Positions 1 through 8,951 of a DNA stretch of 64,000 bases are shown here, one piece after another. The notes beneath the pieces were generated by a model, which worked only from the letters and a program-made list of their open reading frames with translations, did not search any database and was not told the DNA's origin. The position numbers and the translations under genes are program-made. The DNA is from Flavobacterium geliluteum (lineage in GTDB: Bacteria > Bacteroidota > Bacteroidia > Flavobacteriales > Flavobacteriaceae): assembly GCF_017948595.1 (NCBI RefSeq), contig NZ_JAGFBV010000006.1:62001-126000 (forward strand). Reading direction: 5' to 3'. Every line of letters begins with the position of its first letter. Positions within the stretch are counted from its first letter, which is position 1.

Positions 1-2602
1 CTTTTCGAATGTCTAATAGAAAAGATAAGCTTAGGTTTTTGTAAGTAAAAGTGTTTTGAAGGCCAATCACAAAATCAGGATTTCGATCACCTACAACTTT
101 AAAGTTTGGATCTTTAAGAGCAAAACCTGTGTTAGGATCAATAAGTGGCTGTCCGGCATTATTTCGTAAATAATCAACACCAGTCAGCGTAGTTGTTGGC
201 CCACCGGCTACTACTCCGCCACGTACGTTTCCGTAAAGCCATGTATCTGATACATAGTATTCTGAAACAACAGAAGGAAGGTTTAGTACCTTTGAACGGG
301 TTTTATTAAAATTAGCCATTACATCCCAAGAAAATTTTTCACCTTTTACAGGAGAGGCATTCAGGGTAATCTCTAAACCTTCATTTCTTAAATCTCCGAA
401 ATTAGCCGAAGTAAGAACAAATCCGGTTCCGTAACTCAAACGCATATTCTTTAAAATTGGGTCAACTGTTTTGGTGCTGTACACTGTAACGTCTAATCCT
501 ATACGATCGTTTAAGAATTTTAATTCGGCACCAAATTCATAAGCCAAACGAAACTCAGGAACTAAATTTGGGTTGGCACCTGTTACGCCATACCCATAAC
601 CGCCGTCTGTGGTTCCTTGGGGAGTAAAAACAGGCTCAGAAGAATACGGTGAAGGAATATTAGCTGCTTCTGCATAAGAAGCTCTCAATTTACCATAGGA
701 TAAGATTTCTTTTCCTTTTAAAGCGGGTAAGTTCGTAAAGACAAAACTACTTGATACAGAAGGGTAGAAAAAAGGATCTTTTAGTACAGAAGTCCAGTCT
801 TTACGACCTGTTAAGTTTAAAAAAGCAATTTTATCATAATCTAAATTAAATTCGGAGAAAAAGCCAATTACACGACTCTGAATAATTCTTTCCTGTGATC
901 TTTGGGTAGTGGCGTCGGTATTATTGATAGAATTAAAGTTAGGATCAAAAAACTTGGTTCCTGTTGTAGATAAAATTCTGTAATAATTGTCATTAATGGC
1001 ATTACCGATCATTAATTTGGTATTAAATTTACCAAAGGATGCTTTACCTGTTGCTAAAAAAGTGGTGTTTAGGTTACTGGTATTGGCGTAATAACTTTCG
1101 ATAAAACCACCGGGAGTAATACCTGCGGCAGATTCTGGGTGAATAGATCTGTAACCCTGAGCAGAATTAACATCCCAACCTACGCGACCGGTTAAGTTAA
1201 GCCACGAATACGGGTCATAAATCAAGCCAACATTGGTGATAAAACGATTGTTAAAGTCTTCTGCCAGATTTTTATTTACATCCCAAAAAGGGTTATCTGT
1301 CTCAGTATCTAATGTACCGGAAGTGATTTTTCGCCTGCTTCCGTCGGGATTCAAATAATTTTGAGCATTGTCATTGGCGGGCCAAGTCAATAGCGATAGT
1401 AAATATCCCGTAGTAAAACTTGAAGCAAGTCCTCCGGCTCCTCCTTTGGATGCTTTTTGGTTGTCTGATTTTGTAAAATTGAATGTGCCTTCTGATTTTA
1501 ATTTTGAAGATATTTTTGCAGAAGCATTTAAATTTGCTGTCAAGCGACTGTATCCTGTATTAGGAGTAACGCCTTCCTGTTCTAAATTAGAAACAGATAA
1601 TCGGTATGATGTTGTCTCCGTACCAGCTTCAAAAGAAATATTATGTGTTTTTGAAACTCCGGTTTTGAAGAAATTCTCAACATTATTATAAAATTGTGTT
1701 CCCGGTTCATAAGGGGCGCCAAATTGTCTTCGGTAATCAGTATTGGTTATTCCGTCACCACCTCGCTGATAAGTTGTTTGAATGTCCGGAAAACGATACA
1801 ACGTTTCAAATCGGGTGTTGTTAGAGTAGGTCAGTCTGCCGGTTCCGTTTTTACCTTTTTTGGTGGTAATTACAATAGCTCCGTTACCCGCTTGCATACC
1901 ATAAAGTGCTGCTGCCTCTGGGCCTTTTAGTATTACCACAGATTCAATATCTTCAGGATTTATGTCTGCGCCCCTATTAGTATAATCCTGGTTTCTGTTT
2001 GGAGCGTTAGAAATCAATAACTCCTGACTCAATGTTTCGTTATTTACGGGTAAGCCATCCACGACATACAGAGGAGAGTTGTTGCCGCTTAATGAGTTTA
2101 CACCTCTTAACTGAATTGCTGCCGAAGCGCCGGGAGCCCCAGTCGAACTCGTTACGGTAAGACCTGCAATACGACCTTGCAAAGCATTGGCAAAGTTAGG
2201 ACGTTGTGTGTCTGCAATATCTTTGCCTTTTACTTCCTGCACAGAATATCCAAGTGATGATTTGTTACGTACGATACCCATCGAGCCCACAACAGTAACA
2301 TTATTCAGAGTTTCAATACTTTCTGATAAGGTGATGTTGGATGCTGGATCGGTTGCTTTAATTTCTTTTGTTTCAAATCCGATATAGCTAATGATAAGGA
2401 TATCAGTTGGGTTAGCGTTTATCGAATATTTACCATCAAAATCAGTGACAGTACTTGTCTTTGTGCCTTTTATCAATATGGTAACACCGGGTATAGGGAT
2501 CCCATCGGCCTTGTTTTTAACGATTCCAGAGATTGTCTTTGTTTGCGCAAATGTTATTTGTACGAGAAAAAACAACAATGAAAAGAGGAGAATTTTTTTC
2601 AT
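1..2602 (-). CDS. SusC/RagA-family TonB-linked outer-membrane receptor, 3' end cut by window edge
   Basis: The reading frame stays open from an ATG at 2602 down to the left edge (867 complete codons), so the C-terminus lies outside the window. Translated by eye it begins with a hydrophobic signal peptide ending in TFAQ (about residues 1-20), then a carboxypeptidase-regulatory-like beta domain (about 22-100) and a TonB plug domain (about 115-230) with the SusC-type stretches LQGRIAGLTVTSS, QLRGVNSLSGNNSPLYVVDG and KGPEAAALYG. The rest is a beta-barrel; the last visible residues (NLSLSFLLDIRKK) are typical of the final barrel strands, so perhaps 100 residues are missing. SusC proteins import glycans or peptides across the outer membrane with a SusD lipoprotein, which would be expected just left of the window. 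Substrate cannot be told. Several plus-strand ORFs antisense to it are shadows. Confidence 0.95.
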   Translation of the reverse strand, partial: MKKILLFSLLFFLVQITFAQTKTISGIVKNKADGIPIPGVTILIKGTKTSTVTDFDGKYSINANPTDILIISYIGFETKEIKATDPASNITLSESIETLNNVTVVGSMGIVRNKSSLGYSVQEVKGKDIADTQRPNFANALQGRIAGLTVTSSTGAPGASAAIQLRGVNSLSGNNSPLYVVDGLPVNNETLSQELLISNAPNRNQDYTNRGADINPEDIESVVILKGPEAAALYGMQAGNGAIVITTKKGKNGTGRLTYSNNTRFETLYRFPDIQTTYQRGGDGITNTDYRRQFGAPYEPGTQFYNNVENFFKTGVSKTHNISFEAGTETTSYRLSVSNLEQEGVTPNTGYSRLTANLNASAKISSKLKSEGTFNFTKSDNQKASKGGAGGLASSFTTGYLLSLLTWPANDNAQNYLNPDGSRRKITSGTLDTETDNPFWDVNKNLAEDFNNRFITNVGLIYDPYSWLNLTGRVGWDVNSAQGYRSIHPESAAGITPGGFIESYYANTSNLNTTFLATGKASFGKFNTKLMIGNAINDNYYRILSTTGTKFFDPNFNSINNTDATTQRSQERIIQSRVIGFFSEFNLDYDKIAFLNLTGRKDWTSVLKDPFFYPSVSSSFVFTNLPALKGKEILSYGKLRASYAEAANIPSPYSSEPVFTPQGTTDGGYGYGVTGANPNLVPEFRLAYEFGAELKFLNDRIGLDVTVYSTKTVDPILKNMRLSYGTGFVLTSANFGDLRNEGLEITLNASPVKGEKFSWDVMANFNKTRSKVLNLPSVVSEYYVSDTWLYGNVRGGVVAGGPTTTLTGVDYLRNNAGQPLIDPNTGFALKDPNFKVVGDRNPDFVIGLQNTFTYKNLSLSFLLDIRK

Positions 2603-2630
2603 AAGATGTTAGTTATTTATGGTTAGTAAG

Positions 2631-2638
2631 CAAATATA
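2631..2638 (-). promoter_or_regulatory. Putative -7 promoter box (TATATTTG) of the SusC-type gene
   Basis: The reverse complement reads TATATTTG, matching the Bacteroidota -7 consensus TAnnTTTG, about 28 nt upstream of the ATG at 2602. No TTG at the usual 19-23 bp spacing is obvious, so promoter strength or activator dependence is open. The paired GCAT boxes lie directly upstream. Confidence 0.5.
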
Positions 2639-2655
2639 TAGATAATTTTAATAAA

Positions 2656-2832
2656 ATGCGATTTTATGCAATATTTTTGTTTTAAATATTAAATAATGCA
2701 AAAAAATGCATTTAAAAAATAAACACTAAATTATAGTTGTTAAAATTTTTAGAATGACTTAATTTGGAGGTATAATTGCGTTATTGTGCTTTATTTTATT
2801 TTAATTAGCTTAAAAAACGCATTTATTTGCAT
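2656..2832. repeat. Paired GCAT/ATGC boxes at 10-bp phase (candidate operator)
   Basis: On the plus strand ATGC occurs at 2656, 2666, 2696 and 2706, and GCAT at 2819 and 2829, so each pair has starts exactly 10 bp apart, one helical turn. A weaker pair of TGC boxes, also 10 bp apart, lies at 3294 and 3304. The pairs sit just upstream of oppositely directed TATATTTG boxes at 2631-2638 and 2852-2859. This is what a regulator binding direct half-sites on one DNA face would leave. The function is inferred. Confidence 0.4.
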
Positions 2833-2859
2833 TAAAATTTAATTTTTATAGTATATTTG
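2826..2859 (+). promoter_or_regulatory. Putative plus-strand promoter: TTTG - 22 bp - TATATTTG
   Basis: TTTG at 2826-2829 and TATATTTG at 2852-2859 are separated by 22 bp, within the range described for Flavobacterium promoters (-33 TTG, -7 TAnnTTTG). It points into a region without a recognisable gene; the next clear plus-strand gene starts 767 bp later and has its own box. It could drive a small RNA, a long leader or a short peptide. Confidence 0.45.
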
Positions 2860-3175
2860 CCTTTTTTCAATATAAATTAATAATACTTTTAAAAATAGAA
2901 TTGTTGTTTGTGTAAAAGTAATAGTGATTTGAGGATCTTAAATTTTTAAAATTTATTGTATCTTTTTTAAAATTCAGATACAAGTTGAGTATTATGAGTA
3001 ATTAAAATAGCCTATTTCATTTTCGACAAGTAAAAAAAGAATAAAAAAGCTGTTTTTTAAATTTTAAATAATTCTTATTCAGTATAATTACGTAAAAAAT
3101 AACATTCGATTATAAGAGAATTAAACGCTGTTTTTTTAATATATGGACAAATTTTAATTAGAATAATCATATCAA

Positions 3176-3235
3176 ATGGCTTCAGATAACTATCAGGATT
3201 GCTATTGTTTAAGATGTAAATCTGTCTTTGTGTAG
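3176..3235 (+). CDS. Possible 19-codon small ORF with cysteine pattern
   Basis: An ATG opens a 19-codon frame whose peptide contains CYCLRCKSVFV. It stands out because the surrounding sequence is stop-rich AT filler, while this stretch has a more gene-like composition. It could be a real micropeptide, a remnant of a longer zinc-ribbon gene, or chance. No clear ribosome-binding context is seen and no homologue is recognised. Confidence 0.15.
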   Translation: MASDNYQDCYCLRCKSVFV

Positions 3236-3566
3236 TAATATTTAAAGTAAAAAAGGTACTATTATCAAAGGAAATTTAAAAAACTAGATAAAGTGCGTTT
3301 TTCTGCAATTAGTGAATAAAAAAATAAGTTCAGTAAAAAGAATCGATTTTATTTATTTAGGATTGAAAACCAAGTGATCGTTGCATTAGTGAGATGTTGG
3401 TTTATGCGAGACAATCGTACAGCATTTGAGCTAAATGATAGAAATCTAAATAAAAAATACAGAATAAAATTAGAGATTTGAGTTTAACGAAATTTACGGT
3501 TTTAAAAGGATTTAAACGTTATTTTTTTAATCTTTATGAAGTATCAAATAACAATTGAAATTACAG

Positions 3567-3574
3567 TATTTTTG
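3567..3574 (+). promoter_or_regulatory. Putative -7 box (TATTTTTG) of the FAD/Fe-S dehydrogenase gene
   Basis: TATTTTTG matches TAnnTTTG and lies 52 nt upstream of the ATG at 3626. No TTG is found at the ideal upstream distance. Confidence 0.4.
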
Positions 3575-3625
3575 TACTCGTAATACAAGTATTTAACCAG
3601 TTTTAGGCAATAAATTTAGTATATA

Positions 3626-6538
3626 ATGTCAATAAATAAGGAGTTACAGCAATTATCAGCATCTTTAGAAGGAACACTTTTATACGATGACCTACATAAA
3701 ACCCTATATTCTACCGATGCCTCGGTGTACAGAATAAAGCCCAAAGCGGTTGCCATACCAAAAACCAATGAAGATATTAGTAAACTGATTCGGTTTGCCG
3801 CAAAACACCATGTTTCGATTACGCCTCGAACGGCAGGAACTTCTTTAGCGGGACAGACGGTTGGCGACGGAATTGTGGTAGATGTTTCTAAAAATTTCAC
3901 TAGAATACTTTCTTTCAATCTCGAAGAGAAAACGGTGACGGTACAACCCGGGGTGATTCGTGATGAGCTAAATTTATTCTTAAAACCTTATGGCGTTTTT
4001 TTTGGTCCTAATACTTCGACTTCTAATCGTTGTATGATTGGCGGTATGGTTGGTAATAATTCATCGGGGACAACTTCAATTCGTTACGGCGTAACCCGAG
4101 ATAAAATTGTTGCCATAAAAGCCATTTTGAGTGATGGTTCTGAGGTTGTTTTTAATGAACTGACTTCGGAAGAATTTATCGAAAAAACCAAAGGTGAAAC
4201 ATTAGAAAATAAAATTTACAAAAGTATTTACGAAGAACTTTCTAATAAAGCTACGCAGGAAGAAATTATAAAAGAGTTTCCTAAGCCCGAAATTCACAGG
4301 AGAAATACGGGTTATGCGGTCGATATTTTATTAAAATCGGATTTGTTTGGAGGAACCGAACCAACAATAAATTTAGGTAAATTACTTTGTGGAAGCGAAG
4401 GAACACTTGCTTTTACCACCGAAGTTACCTTAAAAGTAGATGATTTGCCGCCCGCAAACAATATTATGGTGGTGGCGCATTACCACAGCATTCAGGAATC
4501 GCTGGAATCTGTGGTAGTGGCAATGAAACATCATTTATACACTTGCGAAATGATTGATGATACGATTTTAGATTGTACCAAAACGAATCGTGAGCAATTT
4601 AAAAACAGATTTTTTTTGGTCGGAGAACCAAAAGCAATTATGATGTTTGAAGTCGCTTCTCATGATAGGCAAGATGCCGAAAATCAAGCCAATGCTCTGA
4701 TTGAAGATCTGGAAAAAAATAATTTTGGTTATGCGCTCGTAAAAATATACGGCCCTGATATTGATAAAGTTAATGAGCTTCGTAAAGCCGGTCTCGGACT
4801 TTTAGGAAGCATCGTAGGCGATGATAAAGCGGCCGATTCTATTGAAGATACTGCAGTAGAATTGAGTGATTTACCCAATTATATTGCCGAATTTTCGGCG
4901 ATGATGCTCCGTCACGGCCAGGAAGCGATTTATTATGCGCATGCTGGAGCGGGAGAATTGCATTTGCGACCTGTTTTGAATTTAAAGAAAACATCCGATC
5001 TCAAATTATTTAGAACCATCGCAACCGATGTGGCGATTTTGGTCAAAAAATACCGAGGCTCTTTAAGCGGTGAACACGGCGACGGAATTGTACGTGGCGA
5101 ATTTATTCCGTTTATGATTGGCGACACCAATTATGAATTATTAAAACGAATTAAATTGGCATTCGATCCCAACTCGGCTTTGAATATCGGTAAGATTGTC
5201 AACGCTTTAAAAATGGATGAAAACCATCGTGTGATATCCGGTAGAGTAGAACCAAATATTAAAACGTTTCAGGATTTCTCTGACAGTTTAGGGATTTTGC
5301 GTGCCGCCGAAAAATGCAACGGTTCTGGCGATTGCAGAAAATTACCATCGGCAGGAGGAGCGATGTGTCCGAGTTATCGCGCTACCAAAAACGAAAAAGA
5401 AACGACCCGTGCAAGAGCCAATGCGTTGCGCGAATATTTGACATATTCTGAAAAAGAAAATAAATTTGACCAAAAAGAATTATATGAAGTTTTTGAGTTG
5501 TGTGTGAGTTGCAAAGCTTGTGCGAGCGAATGCCCAAGTAATGTGGATGTTGCAACGCTGAAAGCTGAATTTTTATATCAATATCAAAAGGCAAACGGAT
5601 TCTCGACCCGAAATAAAATTTTTGCTCACAACGCCAAACTAAATAAAATGGGAAGTTTATTTCCTTCAATTACCAATTTTATTTCGAATCAGTCTTTGGT
5701 AAAAAAAACGATGGGAATCGCACCCGAAAGAGAGGTTCCTTTGCTGGCCAGGAAAACGTTTAGGAAGTGGCATGCTGCTTTTCAAGCAAAGAATAAGAAC
5801 ACTAATTTTACCAATGGGCGAGTGTATTTATTTGTGGATGAATTTACCAATTATTATGATGTAAACATCGGGATTGATGCTTTTGAGTTATTGTCTCACT
5901 TGGGTTACGAAGTTTTGGTTATATCTCACGAAGAAAGCGGAAGAGCCTATTTATCGAAAGGATTTTTAGAACAGGCAAAAAAAATTGCCAACACAAATAT
6001 TCAAATTTTTAAAGATCTGGTTTCTTCAGAAGTTCCTTTGATAGGAATAGAACCTTCGGCAATCTTAACCTTCAGAGACGAGTATTTACGTTTGGCAGAT
6101 GATAAAGCTTCCGCTGAAAAAATAGCAAAAAGTACTTTTACGATAGAAGAATTTTTCAAAAACGAAATTACTTCAGGCAATATTACAGCAGATTCATTTT
6201 CGACAGAAAAGAAAGAAATTAAAATTCACGGACATTGTCATCAAAAATCATTAAGTGCTATCGAGGCAACTTTTGCTATGTTGAACTTGCCAATAAATAA
6301 TGTTGTTACCATTTATAATTCAGGATGTTGCGGAATGGCGGGTTCTTTTGGTTACGAAAAAGAACATTATGGTGTAAGCATGCAAATGGGTGAGGACACT
6401 TTATTTCCAAAAGTGAGAGCCACTGCCGAAAATGTAAAAATAGCCGCTGCCGGAACCAGTTGCCGCCATCAAATTTATGACGGAACAAGCAGAGAAGCAC
6501 AACATCCTATAACTATTTTAAGAAGTTGTTTGAAGTGA
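3626..6538 (+). CDS. FAD-linked oxidase / Fe-S D-2-hydroxyacid dehydrogenase (YdiJ/GlcD-GlpC fusion type)
   Basis: The 970-residue protein fuses an FAD-dependent dehydrogenase to a ferredoxin-like, CCG-domain C-terminal half, the layout of E. coli YdiJ (about 1018 aa) and D-lactate/D-2-hydroxyglutarate dehydrogenases. Visible are the PCMH-type FAD-binding segment (TPRTAGTSLAGQ near residue 67; GGMVGNNSSGTTSIRYG near 145), an FAD-oxidase C-terminal domain with SGEHGDGIVRGEF near 485, two cysteine clusters (around 562-580 and CVSCKACASECP near 625) for 4Fe-4S clusters, and C-terminal CCG-type motifs (HGHCHQKSL near 867, SGCCGMAGSFGYE near 899). It probably oxidises a D-2-hydroxyacid and passes electrons to a quinone or other acceptor. 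The exact substrate cannot be read from sequence. It stands alone, with its own promoter box. Confidence 0.88.
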   Translation: MSINKELQQLSASLEGTLLYDDLHKTLYSTDASVYRIKPKAVAIPKTNEDISKLIRFAAKHHVSITPRTAGTSLAGQTVGDGIVVDVSKNFTRILSFNLEEKTVTVQPGVIRDELNLFLKPYGVFFGPNTSTSNRCMIGGMVGNNSSGTTSIRYGVTRDKIVAIKAILSDGSEVVFNELTSEEFIEKTKGETLENKIYKSIYEELSNKATQEEIIKEFPKPEIHRRNTGYAVDILLKSDLFGGTEPTINLGKLLCGSEGTLAFTTEVTLKVDDLPPANNIMVVAHYHSIQESLESVVVAMKHHLYTCEMIDDTILDCTKTNREQFKNRFFLVGEPKAIMMFEVASHDRQDAENQANALIEDLEKNNFGYALVKIYGPDIDKVNELRKAGLGLLGSIVGDDKAADSIEDTAVELSDLPNYIAEFSAMMLRHGQEAIYYAHAGAGELHLRPVLNLKKTSDLKLFRTIATDVAILVKKYRGSLSGEHGDGIVRGEFIPFMIGDTNYELLKRIKLAFDPNSALNIGKIVNALKMDENHRVISGRVEPNIKTFQDFSDSLGILRAAEKCNGSGDCRKLPSAGGAMCPSYRATKNEKETTRARANALREYLTYSEKENKFDQKELYEVFELCVSCKACASECPSNVDVATLKAEFLYQYQKANGFSTRNKIFAHNAKLNKMGSLFPSITNFISNQSLVKKTMGIAPEREVPLLARKTFRKWHAAFQAKNKNTNFTNGRVYLFVDEFTNYYDVNIGIDAFELLSHLGYEVLVISHEESGRAYLSKGFLEQAKKIANTNIQIFKDLVSSEVPLIGIEPSAILTFRDEYLRLADDKASAEKIAKSTFTIEEFFKNEITSGNITADSFSTEKKEIKIHGHCHQKSLSAIEATFAMLNLPINNVVTIYNSGCCGMAGSFGYEKEHYGVSMQMGEDTLFPKVRATAENVKIAAAGTSCRHQIYDGTSREAQHPITILRSCLK

Positions 6539-6564
6539 ATTTAACTGTGGTGGCTGCTAAGTCT

Positions 6565-6630
6565 ATTTTTTTGCCACTGATTAAAATGATTTGCACAGAT
6601 TTTTTAATTCTTTAATCTGTGGCAGAAAAA
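6565..6630. repeat. Dispersed inverted repeat (TTTAATCTGTGGCA family)
   Basis: The left arm (TTTTTTTGCCACTGATTAAA) and the right arm (TTTAATCTGTGGCA, 6611-6624) are near-complementary around an AT-rich centre. The same arms recur at 17214-17271, 33411-33541, 33600-33725 and 41652-41720. It lies in the 234-bp gap between the dehydrogenase and permease genes. Confidence 0.6.
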
Positions 6631-6684
6631 ATATTTCATAAATTCGACACTAAAAAAAACTTACATAAAAACAAAATCGTTTTA

Positions 6685-6692
6685 TATATTTG
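6685..6692 (+). promoter_or_regulatory. Putative -7 box (TATATTTG) of the APC permease gene
   Basis: TATATTTG matches TAnnTTTG and lies 81 nt upstream of the ATG at 6773. A near-match (TAATTTTTG) follows at about 6702. Confidence 0.4.
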
Positions 6693-6772
6693 AAATCAGG
6701 ATAATTTTTGCATTATTTGCAAAATAAAACCCTAAAGACCGAAATAAATTAATTTTAAAAGCAAAACCACAC

Positions 6773-8713
6773 ATGGCATTATCAGGTTTATTCCGAAAAA
6801 AAACGGTACAAGATATTCTCAAACAAGTTGCAAAGAACGAAGCAGATGGTCATAATGCGTTAGGAAAACACCTGACAACGAGAGATTTAACTGCATTTGG
6901 AATTGCGGCTATCGTAGGAGCTGGTATTTTTAGTACCATCGGAAAAGCTAGTGCAGACGGTGGTCCGGCGGTTATTTTTTTGTTTTTGTTTACGGCTTTA
7001 GCATGTAGTTTTGCTGCTTTTGCTTACGCCGAATTTGCTTCGATGGTTCCGGTTTCAGGAAGTGCCTACACGTATTCGTATGTTGCATTTGGTGAAATAA
7101 TAGCCTGGATTATTGGTTGGGCTTTAATTATGGAATATGCCGTAGGAAACATTACCGTAGCCATATCTTGGAGTGATTATTTTACGGGACTCCTCCAGAG
7201 TGGCGGAATTCATCTCCCACAATGGATTCAGATGGATTATTTAACGGCCTCAAACGGTTATAATGATGCAACCTCTTTAATGCAGGGTGGTAAAGCTTTT
7301 GAAAATTTAAGCGCTTCTTTGCAAGCTTCCTATACTGCCTGGACAACAGCACCAACAATTGGTTCTTTTCATTTTGTGGCTGATTTGCCAGCTTTGTTCA
7401 TTATTGTTTTGATTACGGCTTTGGTTTACAGAGGTATGAAAGAATCTCGTAATGCCAGTAATGTGATGGTCGTTGTCAAGCTTTGTATTGTACTTTTGGT
7501 GATTGCGGTGGGTGTATTTTATGTAGATACCGCCAATTGGGATCCCTTTGCTCCAAATGGCGTTAGTGGCGTTTTAAAAGGGGTTTCGGCAGTTTTCTTT
7601 GCTTATATAGGTTTTGATGCGATCTCTACAACCGCTGAAGAATGTAAAAATCCGCAACGAGATTTACCACGCGGAATGATGTGGGCGATTATTATTTGCA
7701 CGATTTTATATATTGCCATTGCATTAGTTCTGACTGGAATGGTGTCTTATAACCAATTAAATGTGGGTGATCCTTTGGCTTTTGTTTTTGAAAAATTAGA
7801 CTTAAAATGGATGTCAGGAATTATTGCCGTAAGTGCCGTAATTGCTATGGCGAGCGTTTTGTTGGTTTTTCAAATGGGACAACCTCGTATTTGGATGAGT
7901 ATGAGCCGAGATGGTCTTTTGCCTAAGAAATTTTCTACGGTGCATCCAAAATACAAAACGCCATCATTTGCTACGATTGTAACAGGTTTTGTAGTAGCGG
8001 TTCCGGCTTTATTTTTAAATTTAACAATGGTAACCGATTTATGTAGTATCGGGACTTTATTTGCCTTTGTGTTGGTATGTGCGGGAGTTTTGGTTTTACA
8101 AAATAAACCTGAAATTCCGAGAGGAAAATTCAAAACACCGTATGTAAATTCAAAATTTATCATGCCAGTCCTTTTGATTGCGGGTTTGTATTATGCTTTT
8201 GCTTATAATAATAAAGCGACTATGGCTTTTATAAATAATGAAGCACAGACCAACGATGCCACAACGATTATAACATCATTAAATAAAGAGGAATCAACTA
8301 AAGTTTTCGATTATTTGCAAAGTATCAACTTTCATAAAAAAACTTCGGAAACTTCAGATTTAGAGCATTTATTGAGTCAGTATCAAGATGATGATGCAAA
8401 ATATGCTGAGGTTGTAAAGGGCTTACCAATTAATGATTCGCTAAAATACGAATCAGGTTTCAGTTTATTCAAACACAAAATTCCAATGTGGATTTTCTTA
8501 ATCGTTTTGGTTGGATTAGCTGTTTGGGCTTTTAGAAAAAACCTGTCATTAATTCCGCTTTTGGGACTTATTTGTTGTCTCTATATGATGGCTGAATTAA
8601 GCGTTTGGAACTGGATTTACTTTACAATTTGGTTATTAATAGGCCTATTTATTTACTTCACTTACAGTAGAAAAAACAGTAAATTGAACTTCGTTGAAGA
8701 GGTTAAAATTTAA
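6773..8713 (+). CDS. APC-superfamily amino-acid permease (YfnA/cationic amino-acid type) with extra hydrophilic insertion
   Basis: The 646-residue integral membrane protein has the APC signature at its start: an N-terminal amphipathic lead, then TM1 with GIAAIVGAGIFSTIG (about 44-58), the conserved EFASMVPVSGSAYTYSYVAFGE (TM3), and FFAYIGFDAISTTAEE (about 277-292) of the cationic amino-acid transporter subgroup. About 12-13 hydrophobic segments are visible. It is longer than typical YfnA-like permeases (about 460-490 aa). The extra length is mainly a soluble stretch at about 480-565, rich in D/E/K/N, between two late TM segments, plus a loop near 145-195. It likely imports amino acids by proton symport or exchange; specificity is unknown. 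It is monocistronic and ends at a strong terminator. Confidence 0.88.
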   Translation: MALSGLFRKKTVQDILKQVAKNEADGHNALGKHLTTRDLTAFGIAAIVGAGIFSTIGKASADGGPAVIFLFLFTALACSFAAFAYAEFASMVPVSGSAYTYSYVAFGEIIAWIIGWALIMEYAVGNITVAISWSDYFTGLLQSGGIHLPQWIQMDYLTASNGYNDATSLMQGGKAFENLSASLQASYTAWTTAPTIGSFHFVADLPALFIIVLITALVYRGMKESRNASNVMVVVKLCIVLLVIAVGVFYVDTANWDPFAPNGVSGVLKGVSAVFFAYIGFDAISTTAEECKNPQRDLPRGMMWAIIICTILYIAIALVLTGMVSYNQLNVGDPLAFVFEKLDLKWMSGIIAVSAVIAMASVLLVFQMGQPRIWMSMSRDGLLPKKFSTVHPKYKTPSFATIVTGFVVAVPALFLNLTMVTDLCSIGTLFAFVLVCAGVLVLQNKPEIPRGKFKTPYVNSKFIMPVLLIAGLYYAFAYNNKATMAFINNEAQTNDATTIITSLNKEESTKVFDYLQSINFHKKTSETSDLEHLLSQYQDDDAKYAEVVKGLPINDSLKYESGFSLFKHKIPMWIFLIVLVGLAVWAFRKNLSLIPLLGLICCLYMMAELSVWNWIYFTIWLLIGLFIYFTYSRKNSKLNFVEEVKI

Positions 8714-8740
8714 AAGTTATATGTAAAAAGTTATATGTAA

Positions 8741-8775
8741 AAAACCGTTCTGAGATTGATCAGAACGGTTTTTTT
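8741..8775 (+). terminator. Rho-independent terminator after the permease gene
   Basis: Perfect 9-bp stem CCGTTCTGA (8745-8753) / TCAGAACGG (8760-8768) with a 6-nt loop and a T run. Just upstream, AAAAGTTATATGT is tandemly duplicated (8713-8739). Confidence 0.9.
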
Positions 8776-8856
8776 ATGTTTTTTCGTATTTTGTGTGATT
8801 TCTCCTTTGTCAAAATGACAAATTGGTGTGCAATATTGATTTCGTAAAAAAAATTA

Positions 8857-8903
8857 CCACGAATTCACAAATTAATTTGTTTTAAAAATTTGTCAATTCG
8901 TGG
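8857..8903. repeat. Dispersed inverted repeat (CCACGAATT family)
   Basis: CCACGAATTCACAAAT (8857-8872) is mirrored by ATTTGTCAATTCGTGG (8888-8903). Similar CCACGAAT/ATTCGTGG arms occur at 33411-33500, 33600-33690 and 42338-42413. It lies between convergent genes. Confidence 0.6.
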
Positions 8904-8951
8904 TGAAAAATTGTAATTTAGTAATCTAAGATGTCTAAAATCTAAGTTAGT

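Larger units (their letters stand above)
2603..3625. other. Gene-free 1 kb region upstream of the SusC-type gene
   Basis: This very AT-rich stretch has no ORF of credible length on either strand. It holds a promoter box for the SusC-type gene on the minus strand, a separate plus-strand promoter box near 2852, paired GCAT boxes spaced 10 bp apart (2656-2832), a 19-codon ORF at 3176-3235, and the promoter of the downstream dehydrogenase gene. From 2860 to about 3560 stop codons are frequent in all plus-strand frames. Confidence 0.7.

Noticed and set aside
1368-2612. Four plus-strand ORFs of 66-107 codons
   Set aside because: They lie antisense to the open SusC-type frame, whose translation has clear receptor motifs. 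They are shadow frames.
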